In this document: positions 1-9,645 of the stretch, in pieces
How the letters are laid out: each line of letters opens with the position of its first letter
Numbering within the stretch: position 1 is the first letter of the stretch
From: Psilocybe azurescens
Taxonomy: Eukaryota > Basidiomycota > Agaricomycetes > Agaricales > Agrocybaceae
DNA: 16,992 nucleotides
Reading direction: 5' to 3'
Assembly (NCBI GenBank): GCA_023853785.1
Contig: JAJIRX010001067.1
Location: 1-16,992, forward strand
The notes under the pieces: generated by a model
What the model was told of the DNA's origin: nothing
Seen by the model: the letters and a program-made list of their open reading frames with translations, nothing else
Database searches by the model: none
Program-made: the position numbers and the translations under genes

Positions 1-772
1 GACTTCAATGAACTCATTCCCCTACTGACGTGAATAGTATGACGCTGGCGGATGGCAGGAAGAGTTGTCTTCCATTGCATTTCACGTGTTCGGTGTTACG
101 TTCAGATTATGCCTTCGTTTCGGCGCAAATCCTTGTCGGGGTCGACATATAGTTATAAATACCGGGCCTTAAGGGCGATCATATCAGCGTTACCTTGGTC
201 CAGCATGGCATGGATACGATTAAGTGCAAATGCAAGTACGCTAGTCTAGCATGTCTAGCTTGTTTAGAATTCCTTCGCTGAGAATTGGCTATAGTTTCAA
301 TTTCCCTAGAATCTGAGGGCAAGGATCCTTCAATGTTTCACTATTGTTCTGAGCTCTAAAATACCCAGAAAATGTCCTGTTTGTGCCGAAGATACATACA
401 TGTGTAATCGGTAACTCATACCGTCTCGCAACGTAAGGATCATCATCATTCTCTGCGTTTGACTTTCACTGATTATAATTGTATTAGTAACCTCATCTGA
501 TTGTTACTCAGCATATACTGGATCCTTCAGTCCTTCAAGCGACGAATGTCCCGTGACTTGCTGTCGTCGAGGCATGAACAAGGTCACGCAGCACATCTCA
601 GCGCGATCGCTGACTTACCAACCCTCTCGGGGTCGACACAGCCATCCATATCCCTTGTTCTCCAAAGGGGTTAATACCGGAATCTAGAGACTCGAGGGTC
701 GACGGCCAGGGAAGGTGGATCAATAGGCTTGCGTCGGCGCCAAAAATAAATTTGTGGTGGATGGTGGGTTTA
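1..772. other. Upstream region without a recognisable gene
   Basis: All reading frames here are short and none resembles a known protein. A TATAAATA motif near 153-160 is a good TATA-box match, but no credible coding sequence follows it. The motif GGGTCGAC occurs three times (near 139, 629 and 697), without a context that suggests function. I see no RNA gene or repeat here. Confidence 0.5.
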
Positions 773-964
773 GTATAAGATGCGGTATGTGTTTCGGTGT
801 TTTAGTTCGTCAGTTCTCAACTTTCCTTCGTTCTTCAGCTGTTCAAACAGTTCACCTTTTAACAACCTAACGTCAAAAGTTTCGTGGGACGCAAGCATCA
901 ACGGATTTACTGCCTTCCTTTGCTCTACATATATACTCAAACCAACCTACGCCAACCGTTCAAG
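773..964 (+). promoter_or_regulatory. Probable promoter and 5' leader of the lactonase-like gene
   Basis: Two TATA-like elements precede the start codon at 965: AGTATAAG near 773 and ACATATATAC near 929. Between them the plus strand is rich in C and T (about 800-870 and 912-930), as is common around transcription starts of highly expressed fungal genes. The bases before the first ATG (TTCAAG) suit fungal initiation. The second TATA lies only about 30 bases before the ATG, so the first, which would give a leader of roughly 150 bases, is the more comfortable choice. The assignment is inferred from motifs alone. Confidence 0.4.
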
Positions 965-2735
965 ATGATGTTCCTTTCGACTTCTCGTATTGTACTCGCT
1001 ATTTCTCTCGCCACCAGCATTTTCGCTGCTCCTTTCGGTTCCACATCTCAAGGTCAAAGCTCTTCGAGCTCTGGAGCAGCATACTGTAAGACCCTTCCGT
1101 GAGCAAAAAATGATACCTGGCTAACTTGAACATCCACCGAAGTTATCACTAATGATCCCTCGGGAAACCAGATCGTATCCATGAACATCGCAGCGAACGG
1201 AAAATTGGTAAAATTCTGTTGCTACTATAGTTACTTCACGACGCTAATCTTCGATTGAACTCTACAGAGTTCAGTCAATGCCGATCAACGCAGGCAGGCG
1301 TGGCGTACATGGATTAAGCACGACAATTGGTCCTGACCCTCTGTTCTCTCAGGGTTCGATCAAGGTCAACGCGGTGGCCAAGATGTTGGTGACTATCAAC
1401 GTGGGTCCATTTTCAAGCTGCTTTCAATGGTGTCGTAAGTTAATGTCGATTCCGTCGGTTGTCCAGTCAGGTTCGAATACCCTCTCCATGTTCGCTATCA
1501 ACCCGAGCAACCCTTCGAAGCTTACGATGGTCGGTACGCCTGTGTCTTCTGAGGGAGAGTTCCCCATGTCAGTCGCTATCAACTCGAAGGCTACTATGGT
1601 CTGTGTGCTTAATGGTGGGGCAGTAAATGGGGTCAAGTAAGTCGTTTTCCTTCCTCCTTTAGGCGATCAGTTGAGCTTATGCATAATAATCCCCTTCTAT
1701 TTAGCTGCTACACACCTGATTCTAAACTGGGATTGATCGTGAAGCCAAACACACTCCGCTCTCTTGGACTGAACCAAACCACGCCTGCGACCGGGCCACC
1801 GGGTACAGCCAACCACATCATTTTCAGCGAAGATGGGTCCAAGGTCATAGCGTCCGTCAAAGGTGTCCCACCTACACCTGGTAAGCATCACGAGTCCCAT
1901 AACATTTGATTTCCAATTCAGTTACTGATGCATTGAATTATTGAAGGATTCCTCGCTGCTTGGGATATAGCCTCAGATGGCTCACTCTCAGCTGAACCCG
2001 TCAAATCTACTCCAGCATCCGGAGGATTACTTCCATTCTCCATGACCCTCATCCCAGGAACAAATGCAATTTTGGCCACGGACCCTGGAGTGGGATTCGA
2101 TATCTTCAACTTCGGTGGAAGCGGCAACGGCAACGATAAGAACAGCGGTCTGAGCGCGACGTCATCTGTTGTTCCTATTGCTGGCCAATCGGCTACGTGC
2201 TGGTCGAGCTTCAGTTCCAAGTCTGGAAACTTCTACTTGATTGATATCGGCACTTCGACCATCACTGAGGTGAACGTCAGCAAGAACCTGACCGGATCCA
2301 TTGTCAAGGTGTGTGCACTAGAATCTCTCTCTCTTGAATAACGAATCATTGACAGACGATTATGACCCAGCAATACCCCCAAGCTCCAGGTTCTGCAACT
2401 ATTGATAACGACGTCGCCACTATCGGAACAAACAAGTAAGTTTATATTTCTCGAACGAATTAATGTTAGTTAACATGCTACTTGCACACTCCTTTAATTA
2501 GCTTCCTTTACGTTTTGGCAGCCAATGCAACCACTGTGAACGTCCTCTCTGTGAATACCCCAGGAAAGGCGACCACCGTTCAGAACTTCAATTTTGCTTC
2601 CGCTGCCAAGGCTGCTGGAATCAAGTTGGGTACGTGACCTATTGAATGTTTGATCCCCGTTAGAGTCCGTGCTTACAAGTACATTCTTCAGACAAGAATA
2701 ATTTGCAAGGAATGACCACTTTCATTCGAGATTAA
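965..2735 (+). CDS. Secreted lactonase-like (3-carboxymuconate cyclase-like) beta-propeller protein, nine exons
   Basis: Exons by hand: 965-1085, 1143-1207, 1275-1400, 1467-1636, 1705-1880, 1947-2308, 2371-2435, 2502-2629, 2692-2735. They join in frame to 418 codons plus TAA. All eight introns are 57-68 nt with GT..AG ends, and the first has a perfect CTAAC branch site. Residues 1-22 form a hydrophobic signal peptide, cut probably just before or after APFG, followed by a Ser-rich stretch. Landmarks I recall from the family are GPDPLFSQGS, SNTLSMFAINP, SEGEFPMSVA, LNGGAVNGVNC, LNQTTPATGP, IFSEDGSKVIASVKG and a C-terminal LQGMTTF. Four N-glycosylation sequons occur (N184, N329, N333, N370). Agaricomycete homologues are usually labelled 3-carboxymuconate cyclase or YbhE-like isomerase (lactonase seven-bladed propeller). 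Enzyme activity is not demonstrated by this, and the signal peptide argues against an intracellular muconate pathway role. No stop or frameshift remains after splicing, so the gene looks intact. The duplicate ATG at 965/968 leaves the exact start open by one codon. Confidence 0.9.
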
Positions 2736-3374
2736 TTCTCTCTCTCGGCCTATGACGTACATGAGATGTACTCGAACTATGCGATCCCAACAGTTCTCCT
2801 TCAATTTTTGTACTATATGGATTAGCCGGTGTATAGCGATTAATTTAATCATTACACTTTACCATTGCTAGTGTAGGTTCAAACCTTCTGCATAACATCA
2901 AGATGAATAAGTGGTATCTGAGTTGAATAGCCCTACAGCCCTAAATAAGTAGAGATGAGTGGCTATATTGGCTGGGATATGTAGATATTTGATAGATTTA
3001 GATAGACTCTAGTATATAAATACAGACATATAAGCTTGTGGAGCCTGATCTTATGTGCTCTCGCAAATTATATGAGCTGCAATTATATAGACAGCATACA
3101 AGCCTGATCTAGTAATACACATATAATCTCAATTAGGACTCTAGTGGTTGGCGAATACTATTAGGGTAAGTATTTGAACCGCATTAACACTAATGTTTCT
3201 TCATTAGTATCCGGAGGTTCTTCGTTGACAAAGTAAGATAAGAACTCTAAGGTGGGGAATTGCAAACTGTGATTTACATGCCCTTCGCGGGGCTCAGGTG
3301 CATCTAAATTGTGTATGGGTCTTCATCTGAGTCTTCAAAATCAGACTCGCCAATGATAATAAATTTTCGAGGAG
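2736..3374. other. AT-rich intergenic spacer
   Basis: This stretch should include the 3' untranslated region and poly(A) site of the lactonase-like gene. The part from about 2920 to 3130 is very AT-rich with TAGATAGATTTAGATAGA-like simple sequence. I see no coding frame, RNA gene or repeat that I can name. Confidence 0.5.
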
Positions 3375-3662
3375 TTATTTGAAGATTAAATTATCCTCCT
3401 CGATGTCTTGATTCTGATCTACATTTAGCAGTCTTTCCTGGAACCATTCCGCGGCATTGAAGTCAGGGTTTTCAACAGTCAACCACGATATGGACCAGGT
3501 GCGGTCCGTAACCAAATCAGTTACTACCAGACAATTTAAATCTGTTTCATTAGGTCTGACTCGGCTTATACGATCTTCCCTAAACCGATATTCAACATTG
3601 TTTAGATACAGACGTCCTGCTTCAATGGTGAGTACCAGCCCAATTTGTAGTACTGGACTCAT
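3375..3662 (-). pseudogene. Gag C-terminal region, domain copy C
   Basis: A 95-codon stretch that ends the Gag-like region. It contains VVTDLVTDRTWSISWL followed by ENPDFNAAEWFQERL (domain end at about 3441-3497) and finishes with an acidic tail. It is the best preserved of the three domain copies, with the complete P-x-F-N-x-x-x-W-F-x-x-R pattern. Its frame differs from copies A and B, and the 370 bases between B and C hold several stops in all frames, so an indel or a small insertion lies between them. The TAA end may be the original Gag terminus or a decay mutation. Confidence 0.5.
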
Positions 3663-4032
3663 TGATAATTGAGGACCATAACGCTATCTAGCCAATAAAA
3701 ATATGTTTAGTATCCTTGCACATTGCTCTGCATAATGTTGTGCTGGGGAAAAAAAAATTCTTCAGGGCGAATTAAATTGGGGAAAAATAAGTTGTGATTC
3801 GGTGGTATCTATCACAAACTCGATAGATTGAAGGTTGAACTAATGTTGTTTCAAACTTCTCGCTCTCCGGAACTTCATAGGTGAGGCTATCGCTATGATA
3901 AGGACCTGATGATTCAAGAATTGAAGTAAGTGCATGTTGGTAAAATCACCCATTGGACAATGTGGACAAGTGCTAATTCCACAACACTGATTATCCCACA
4001 ATTCCTCCTCTTCAGTAATTTTAAACGCCCCT

Positions 4033-4287
4033 TCACTCCGTAGATCCAGTAGCTATTGTATCTCCAACGGAATTATTACGAGGTGACGCAATGAACGCCT
4101 CGTTGGGGTCCTGATCATCAGAATTATTTGATTTTGAGCTTGATGATGGAGTTCCCAAACGTCTTTCTCGATACCCATCACTCAGATCAAAGTCTGGATG
4201 GGTGAGTCTTTCCTTATTTATAGAAATAGGCTGTCCGTCGTAGTCATCATCATGAATGCTATGGGTTATATGGCCACTAGAGACCAC
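4033..4287 (-). pseudogene. Gag C-terminal region, domain copy B
   Basis: An 84-codon stretch in the same frame as copy A, separated from it by TAA at 4369-4371 and further stops near 4300. It has ITHSIHDDDYD, then PISINKERLTHPDFDLSDGY (4171-4227), then RERR and a Ser/Asn/Asp-rich low-complexity tail. The aspartate-rich turn followed by I-x-I, L, P-x-F-D-L and Y matches the other two copies in order and spacing. The Trp of the usual W-Y pair is replaced (DGY). The ATG at 4287 is probably internal to the former protein, not a real start. Confidence 0.45.
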
Positions 4288-4440
4288 CGTAAACGGCCTT
4301 CATTATGCACTGTAAGGCTGCGTGTGGAATACAGGGAAGCTACCCCACTCTGAAGAACCAACATAGCATTATATCCATAGAGTCGTCCATAGTCCATGTG
4401 CGGACGAATGCACCTTCAAAAGATGGTATTTAATGGCACA

Positions 4441-4800
4441 TTGTATTTCGTACCAATATCCAAGGCAGAAATATGACTCAATAAATATTTTTGTGGACTT
4501 CTGTTCGGAGCAATCTATATCGATCATACATTGCATGGAACGGCGGTCCGCGCACTCGACAAAGAACCGTTGTTGTACAGGTTCTCCGAGAAACCAGTGG
4601 CTATCACCTGGGTTATGGTTGTTTGTTTTGCAAGAAATGTGTAGCCATAAGTGTCACTGAATCCCCAACACAAGTCCATCGAGGATGCTGCGGTCCAGTA
4701 ATATCCCATTTGGGCCTGTTGTAAAATTGGATGCCCGGGCGCTTAAATCAGGTGGATTAATGTCAATCATCCCAACCTGGGTACTGTCCAGCATCTCGGC
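4441..4800 (-). pseudogene. Gag C-terminal region, domain copy A
   Basis: Reading from 4800 downward in one frame gives AEMLDSTQVGMIDINPPD, then TGA at 4654-4656, then PGDSHWFLGEPVQQRFFVE and CMIDIDC, ending with FIESYFCLGYWYE at about 4447-4485. The frame is shifted relative to the knuckle, to which the segment clearly belongs. The closing pattern, a hydrophobic strand then F-x-L-x-x-W-Y, recurs at 4171-4227 and 3441-3497. I recall similar repeated modules after the knuckle in agaricomycete Gag proteins but know no named function. Confidence 0.5.
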
Positions 4801-4820
4801 CACATCTTTTGCCAGAGTGG

Positions 4821-4958
4821 GAAATTGATTAAGTCTAGTTCAAGACTATCCAGCACCTGAATTTCATTGGAGTTGTTAGACGTCTCACTGACTGCCTCTG
4901 GTAAGAAGTTAATTGAATCTAGTTGAAGATTTCTGAGAACTTCAACTTCATTTGAGCT
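4821..4958 (-). repeat. Internal duplication in the Gag remnant
   Basis: Two 18-codon segments in the same frame resemble each other: 4905-4958 (SSNEVEVLRNLQLDSINF) and 4821-4874 (NSNEIQVLDSLELDLINF). By hand 11 of 18 residues match. Their starts are 84 bases (28 codons) apart. The DNA copies are diverged, so the duplication predates the decay of this element or belongs to the family. Confidence 0.5.
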
Positions 4959-5024
4959 GCTAAGATCCTCGGGTACAATCTCAATATTAAAATTAGATAC
5001 ACCCGGAAGCTTCGAGCTAGATCA

Positions 5025-5228
5025 CTGGACTGAATTTCCTTTTGGACAATTCCGAGACAAGTGTCCATGCTCCTTGCAGTTGGAACACTTTCCCGCAGCA
5101 ATAAATTCAGCCCACTCTCTATCACTGAAATTGGATCTCGCCTTTTCTGGGGGTTGAGGCCCTGGATTAAAGTGTGAATTTACCCTGGAAATTTGACTAT
5201 TCTGTCTGCCAAATGCAGCAGGAAGTTT
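5025..5228 (-). pseudogene. Gag fragment with CCHC zinc knuckle
   Basis: An open stretch of 68 codons between TAG (5229-5231) and TGA (5022-5024). Bases 5046-5087 encode a perfect CX2CX4HX4C knuckle, CSNCKEHGHLSRNC, followed by Pro-Lys. It is preceded by FSDREWAEFIAAGK, the usual acidic/aromatic helix before Gag knuckles in basidiomycete elements. Such knuckles bind single-stranded nucleic acid through one zinc ion, and all four ligands are intact here. The stop lies only six codons after the knuckle, although similar sequence continues in the same frame beyond it, so the stop is probably a decay mutation. Confidence 0.8.
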
Positions 5229-5530
5229 CTAAGGACTAAATGTCCAATTACTCTGATTGGATCGATGTCATTCTGATTGTTCTTGTTGGACGGAGCAGGT
5301 ACCAGGCCTGTCAAGCTGGAATTTCCCGGGTTTCCTGTGAACATGAACGGCACCTCAAGATCCATCTTGAGTTTTGGATAGATTTAGGCTTTGAGTCATG
5401 ATTGCAGTGGTCTTTTGACTTACAGACACCCTCCCCAATTTCGATGATCTCAGCTTGTTTAGTTACCTCTACCCAACTAGATGATTCTGGATTGAGCAAG
5501 TCTCTCCAGAGCCCTCGTAGAATTGAGCTC

Positions 5531-6220
5531 CAAGGATCATGTTGCCCGTGAGCTCCTTTTTGTTACATTGTTGATGCTCGTCTTCGTACATCGTCTTCCG
5601 CGCACACTCTCTCGCTCCGCCAGGACCTCACTCACCTCATCACGGGCTCCATCCATCCCCCCGCTCCCTCTGGCTCATCATATCTCCCATCTATCCACGT
5701 ATTGTCTGTACCCCCGGCTCCTCCTTACGTCCCTGCCCCTGTGCATCCGTTCTATCTATTACTATTGCTCTGCACCATCCTCTCGCATTTCGCATACACT
5801 AAACGCGCGTCCCATATAGGGTCTGTCAGTCAGTCACCATACCTGAAATTTCTCAGAATCTCACTCATGGCGCGAACTTCGCGTTTGAACTAGAATACTG
5901 ATATTGATACTTAAACTCGAACCCTGCTTCTAGAATAAAACAGTAACGACACTTACGATGGACTTCTTTTAATATGCATTCCTTTTTAATTGCGGGGGTG
6001 AACATTCATCCATTCGGCCACGGCCAAGGTGTAGCTCTTGTTCATGACATTTGTGACTGCTAATTAGCTTTCCTCATTGCGTCTATTTTTTCCTCATCTT
6101 CTTCGCTCATATGGTGTGTTGTCCGTCGTGTTCATCATCCATCATCCACCATCCATCGTCTATCGCATCGCTTTGCACCAACCTTAGATCGCTGCTGCTG
6201 TCCTCGCTTTTCCCTATATA
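5531..6220. other. Pyrimidine-rich spacer
   Basis: From about 5580 to 5790 the plus strand is dominated by C and T (CTCGCTCCGCC, CCCCCCGCTCCC and similar), and this composition keeps reading frames open without any recognisable protein. Bases 6131-6165 form a short impure CATC/CATCCAC microsatellite. I see no gene. Confidence 0.45.
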
Positions 6221-6622
6221 TGTAACACCCGAACTATACCAGTACAACACCTAGAACCCCGGACTTGACAAAAATCATGTAATCTCAGTCCTGCTCTATA
6301 TGTATGCTCACCGTATATTTCAGGTGTCTGAATCACACCTTCCCATGACGAGGCCTATGGTGGTGTTGTTGACCTGTTGCGTTTGGTAGAATTGGTGGGC
6401 TGATACGTGATGAGGGCGTTAGAGCTGGCCTTTAAATGTGATCTAATAAGCTAGGGTCAGTAACTGAACGCTTGACGATCAGATCTCAAAAAATGTATAC
6501 TACTCTGACCTGCTGATCAGACGCATCGTGCTAATAAATCCCAGCGCTAGAGACTGAGCGTCGAACATAAGGCGATGGTGAGAATCCTCCTCCAATTTCT
6601 CTTTATTAAAAATGGAATGGCA
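6221..6622 (+). mobile_element. Candidate solo LTR
   Basis: The segment begins TGTAACACCC, which I recall as a common start of basidiomycete Ty3-type LTRs, and could end at CA (6621-6622). The five bases before it (6216-6220) and after it (6623-6627) are both ATATA, the size expected for a target-site duplication. The 402 bp length is ordinary for an LTR. Weak points: the duplication is low-complexity, the 3' end lacks the matching GGGTGTTACA, and no second copy or internal region is present. Its orientation is opposite to the Gag remnant, so the two need not belong together. Confidence 0.35.
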
Positions 6623-7546
6623 ATATAAATATTTGACAACTACATTCTTATTTGTTCACGCAGTTCACAACTGCAGAATCAGGAGGATGTAAAATCGTTT
6701 CTGTAAGGACGGTAGGCATCTAGTACGAGTCCATTCACTCATCCTTTCTCTGTCACTGTTGAAGAAGCAGGATGATAGGATTACTGGTAAAAAAAATGAC
6801 GATAATTGTATATACTAGGTGCCACAGTCTACCTACAATAAGTAGAAAAATAAATATGTGACCAAGCAAGAATGGAAAAACAGAAACGAAGATGTTAAAT
6901 AATTGACAGATCAACTGTTACCTGAACGTGTATCGATCGTAGAATGGTAAATACGAAAGGAAAACGGAAAGAAGCGAAATTTGATGTCGACAGATCTGCT
7001 ATTCGTCGTTAATACGGTCAACACATCTACCTATTGACTATAGCCTTTGAATACCTACCTCCGCTTCTTCCTGATTGCAAATATATATTTTTATCTTACC
7101 TCTCCCCTTTTGCGTCCTCCACGCTTTGCTAATTTGCTCCTATTTGGGCTTGGTGAGCCCATTAGTTCTCTCAGACCAGTCACCGACGCCCAGACTCTTG
7201 CAGTTGTAGACTGCGTGAATGCCCTCCCCAGTGAAGTGTACTGTATATTGAGTTACTACTATAGTTTTAACGAGCAGAATTGATTGTGATTCCGATCCCG
7301 ACTCAGAGAAAATAAATGGCAGTGTGGTACGTACCCTCTAGACATATACCCTGTCCACTCTCTCATTCTCGATGAAACTAATTGAACTAGGTCCCTGACG
7401 CACGCAGCACGCTACGCTTTGTGATTATCATTCAAAGCGGCAAGTAAAATCAGAGAGAGTAAAGAATTGCTAAGTACGTGAGGAAAATAAAGTAAAAAAG
7501 CCGGAGAACGAATAAAATTCTATCTATGAGTGATTATGCAGTGATA
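6623..7546. other. Spacer without a recognisable gene
   Basis: AT-rich sequence with short A-runs (6786-6796) and scattered stops in all frames. A 78-codon frame at 7047-7283 (+) starts with a hydrophobic stretch but resembles nothing I know and has no clear intron or promoter context. I treat it as chance. Confidence 0.4.
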
Positions 7547-8640
7547 TATGCATATATCACGATCGGACCGTGAAGAAACAATACAAAGAGGGGGAAAGGA
7601 ACATAAAGCAATGAAGCTTGAAGCAGGAACAACCAGCCCAGCACGCATAGCGTACCAGAAGCGACAAACAAGAAAAGAAGAAAAAATCCCACCATTGCCC
7701 TGCCACCTCAAATTATGTCGCCTCACACCACCCTTGTCTCTATCCCTGTCATCCCCTCTCCGCCACCTCACCCCTCCATCACCTCACCGCCGATACCCAA
7801 TCCTAAAACTCCGCCAACTACAGTCCACCCAACACACTCCCCAACATAACCACTGGCGTCAACACACAATACCTGTAAAGAATAGTTCAACTAATGGGCC
7901 GCTCAAATGGACCACCCCGTGCGCCTGCGGACGTGATCTGCGTGTGGGTGAGCACGGGAGGGAGGAGAGAAGAAGAGTGTTGACGACGACGAATATCGGG
8001 CTGTACGAGAGGGGAGGAGGGGAGTTTAATGATCGTGCTGTTACGAGGAGAAGGGGAAGCGAAGCGGAGAGGAAGGAAGGAGAAAGAGAAAGAACGGTCC
8101 AGGGATCGAGGTCAAAGAACCACAAACGGTAAGTGATCGAATGACAAGAAAGCAAAAAAGAAAAGGCGCATGCATTCCGCCCTCACAATATAATGATACA
8201 ACACGTAGGAATGAAAAGAAAACAACTCACTCCTCAAAACACCATGTCAATCGATCTTCGCCTCAAGGACCATGAGCGGGGTGAGCAGCACTGTCATTAT
8301 CTTCCCCGGCTTCCTCCCACGTTCGTCACCTTTTCACTTTGTGTATCTTTCCGCATTGTGGTTGCAGACCCGAAGCGAAAAGGTTTTTATGCACTGCAAG
8401 TAACTCCTCCTATCCCTCCTCTTCATTTTCCTCTCCTGTTTCTTCACCCCTTCACCGCCACCCTCCTCACACTAAAAACACTACCCAAGCATAAGCGTCA
8501 CCGGCACTGCACACTTGCCACACATCCGGAATGCTCCATTCACAGTTATGCGAATGGACGAGCGTCAAGCTCGGCGCATTTGTCCTTAAATCGTGCTCGC
8601 TGTCCTCTCCTTTGTCCGCAGAGTCTATGAGGAGCAGTGT
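7547..8640. other. Strand-asymmetric region with long but doubtful frames
   Basis: The plus strand is strongly C/T-rich at about 7690-7830 and strongly G/A-rich at about 7950-8110. This bias alone leaves frames of 194 codons (7548-8132, +), 98 codons (7859-8155, -) and 145 codons (8193-8630, +). Their predicted products are basic and low-complexity (runs of Arg/Glu, Pro/Ser/Leu) with no domain I recognise, and the first two overlap on opposite strands. It could equally be regulatory DNA between genes outside the window. Confidence 0.35.
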
Positions 8641-9152
8641 GCGCTTACCTTCCTATCGCCATGAGGATCGGTGTGTAGCTCGAGGATGGACGTAGACAGC
8701 GCGGTTGTGGACGAGATAATAGGGGGCACGAGGAATCGCATACCCGTGTATCTAATTACGTCTCTATGCAACCTTCAAAGCTGCCAGGACTCTCAGAAGA
8801 GCTTAAGTGCTTATCACCGTCAGGAGGCGATTGAAGGATAGTTAATAGCTTACGCAAGGGTTGAGCGCTGCCTATGTGGGCAGGATCAAGAGCGGCAGGC
8901 ATACATATTTTAGACTACTGCCCTAATTCCAGTGTAGGGAACTCGTGTATTCATTCATCTGTTCGGTATTTCTGCTGCCAATATTCAGTAGCATCCGTGT
9001 CTGTATCCTCACCATTGCCCTTAATAGAATTAGTCCGTAAGTACTTAATCTCAGCTCTACCAACTGCATTTCACGAAGATGTTTCTCGCATGCTAAGCCT
9101 CTTGAATAGGGCGCAAAATTTCAACGCCGTTTTGAGGAATGAAGTGATTGCT

Positions 9153-9401
9153 TCATGGGGTATGAAGGACATTCACGTGTATTTCCATTTTTACAATTGT
9201 CCAATGGATGTAGTACCAATCCACAATGAACTCCAGGAAGCATAGAAAATAGAGCACTGAAATGGCTGACAGAACAATGCGACGATTCACTTTTTGGACA
9301 CTGTGGGAAACATCACTGATAAAGTTTCCTGTCTTTTCAATTTGAAGGGCAGAACTCACGGTAAATGTACATGATTCCTCCGTATATCATGGTGTAAATT
9401 C
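9153..9401 (-). pseudogene. Possible fragment of a basidiomycete multi-pass membrane protein
   Basis: On the minus strand, 9401-9360 reads GIYTMIYGGIMYIY and 9328 downward reads NFISDVSHSVQKVNRR followed by a membrane-like segment IVLSAISVLYFLCFLEFIVD. The two parts join in frame only if 9329-9359 (GTGAGT...ACAG, 31 nt) is removed, which is unusually short for an intron, so it may instead mark decay. A 50-nt GTAAAT...CATCAG intron would precede 9401. The pattern (short aromatic helix, polar turn with Arg-Arg, long hydrophobic helix) resembles a large family of agaricomycete seven-helix proteins of unknown function. I find no convincing further helices in the ~300 bases downstream. The assignment rests on pattern and recall, not alignment. 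Confidence 0.3.
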
Positions 9402-9645
9402 CTGATGCACGTAATTTTGTGGGTTTTTTATTCACAGAAGTGGGGATTTACCCATCAGAAAATTAAAAACATTGAGCTATTGAGGTTGCCGTTAATCTCA
9501 TTCTCTTGGACGTTGACCGGGTATGGAATGTCAGGCGTAGATATTGTGCACTGCTTTAGAGTTGATAATTTTCTTCCACCGAACACTTTCCTATATATAT
9601 CAGTTGACTTGTCTTATGCTAATTATCGTACTAATTTTCCCGCAG

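Larger units (their letters stand above)
3375..5530 (-). pseudogene. Decayed LTR-retrotransposon Gag
   Basis: Read from high to low coordinates on the minus strand, the pieces follow the order of a basidiomycete Gag. About 5400-5530 gives a Gag-like stretch (LLNPESSSWVEV, then QAEIIEIGEG) and a Lys/Ser linker. 5025-5228 carries a CCHC zinc knuckle, 4821-4980 an acidic Asn/Leu-rich segment, and 4441-4800, 4033-4287 and 3375-3662 three diverged copies of one domain. The pieces lie in two reading frames, with a frame change between about 5310 and 5228, near 4810, and again before 3662. In-frame stops include TGA at 5022-5024, TGA at 4654-4656 and TAA at 4369-4371. No protease, reverse transcriptase or integrase is visible downstream, and no paired LTRs flank it. 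In an intact element this protein would package element RNA into virus-like particles; this copy is dead. Assignment to Gag is firm from the knuckle and its setting. Ty3 versus another LTR clade cannot be decided. Confidence 0.75.

Noticed and set aside
1268..1290. Apparent frameshift at the start of the third exon
   Set aside because: Taking the acceptor at 1267 breaks the frame, but the acceptor TTCAG at 1270-1274 restores it with the family-like sequence, so no frameshift is needed.
1470..1481. GGTTCGAATACC resembles a tRNA B box
   Set aside because: It lies inside a coding exon of the lactonase-like gene, and no A box, acceptor stem or cloverleaf fits around it.
4433..4724. Plus-strand frames over the Gag remnant
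   Set aside because: They are antisense to minus-strand sequence with clear Gag character.
5561..6227. TGTTACA at 5561 and TGTAACA at 6221 as the two ends of one element
   Set aside because: Their order and orientation point away from each other for a TG..CA element, and no duplication flanks the pair.
7548..8630. Open frames of 194 and 145 codons
   Set aside because: Composition-driven, basic low-complexity products without domain, promoter or intron context; the first is mirrored by a frame on the other strand.
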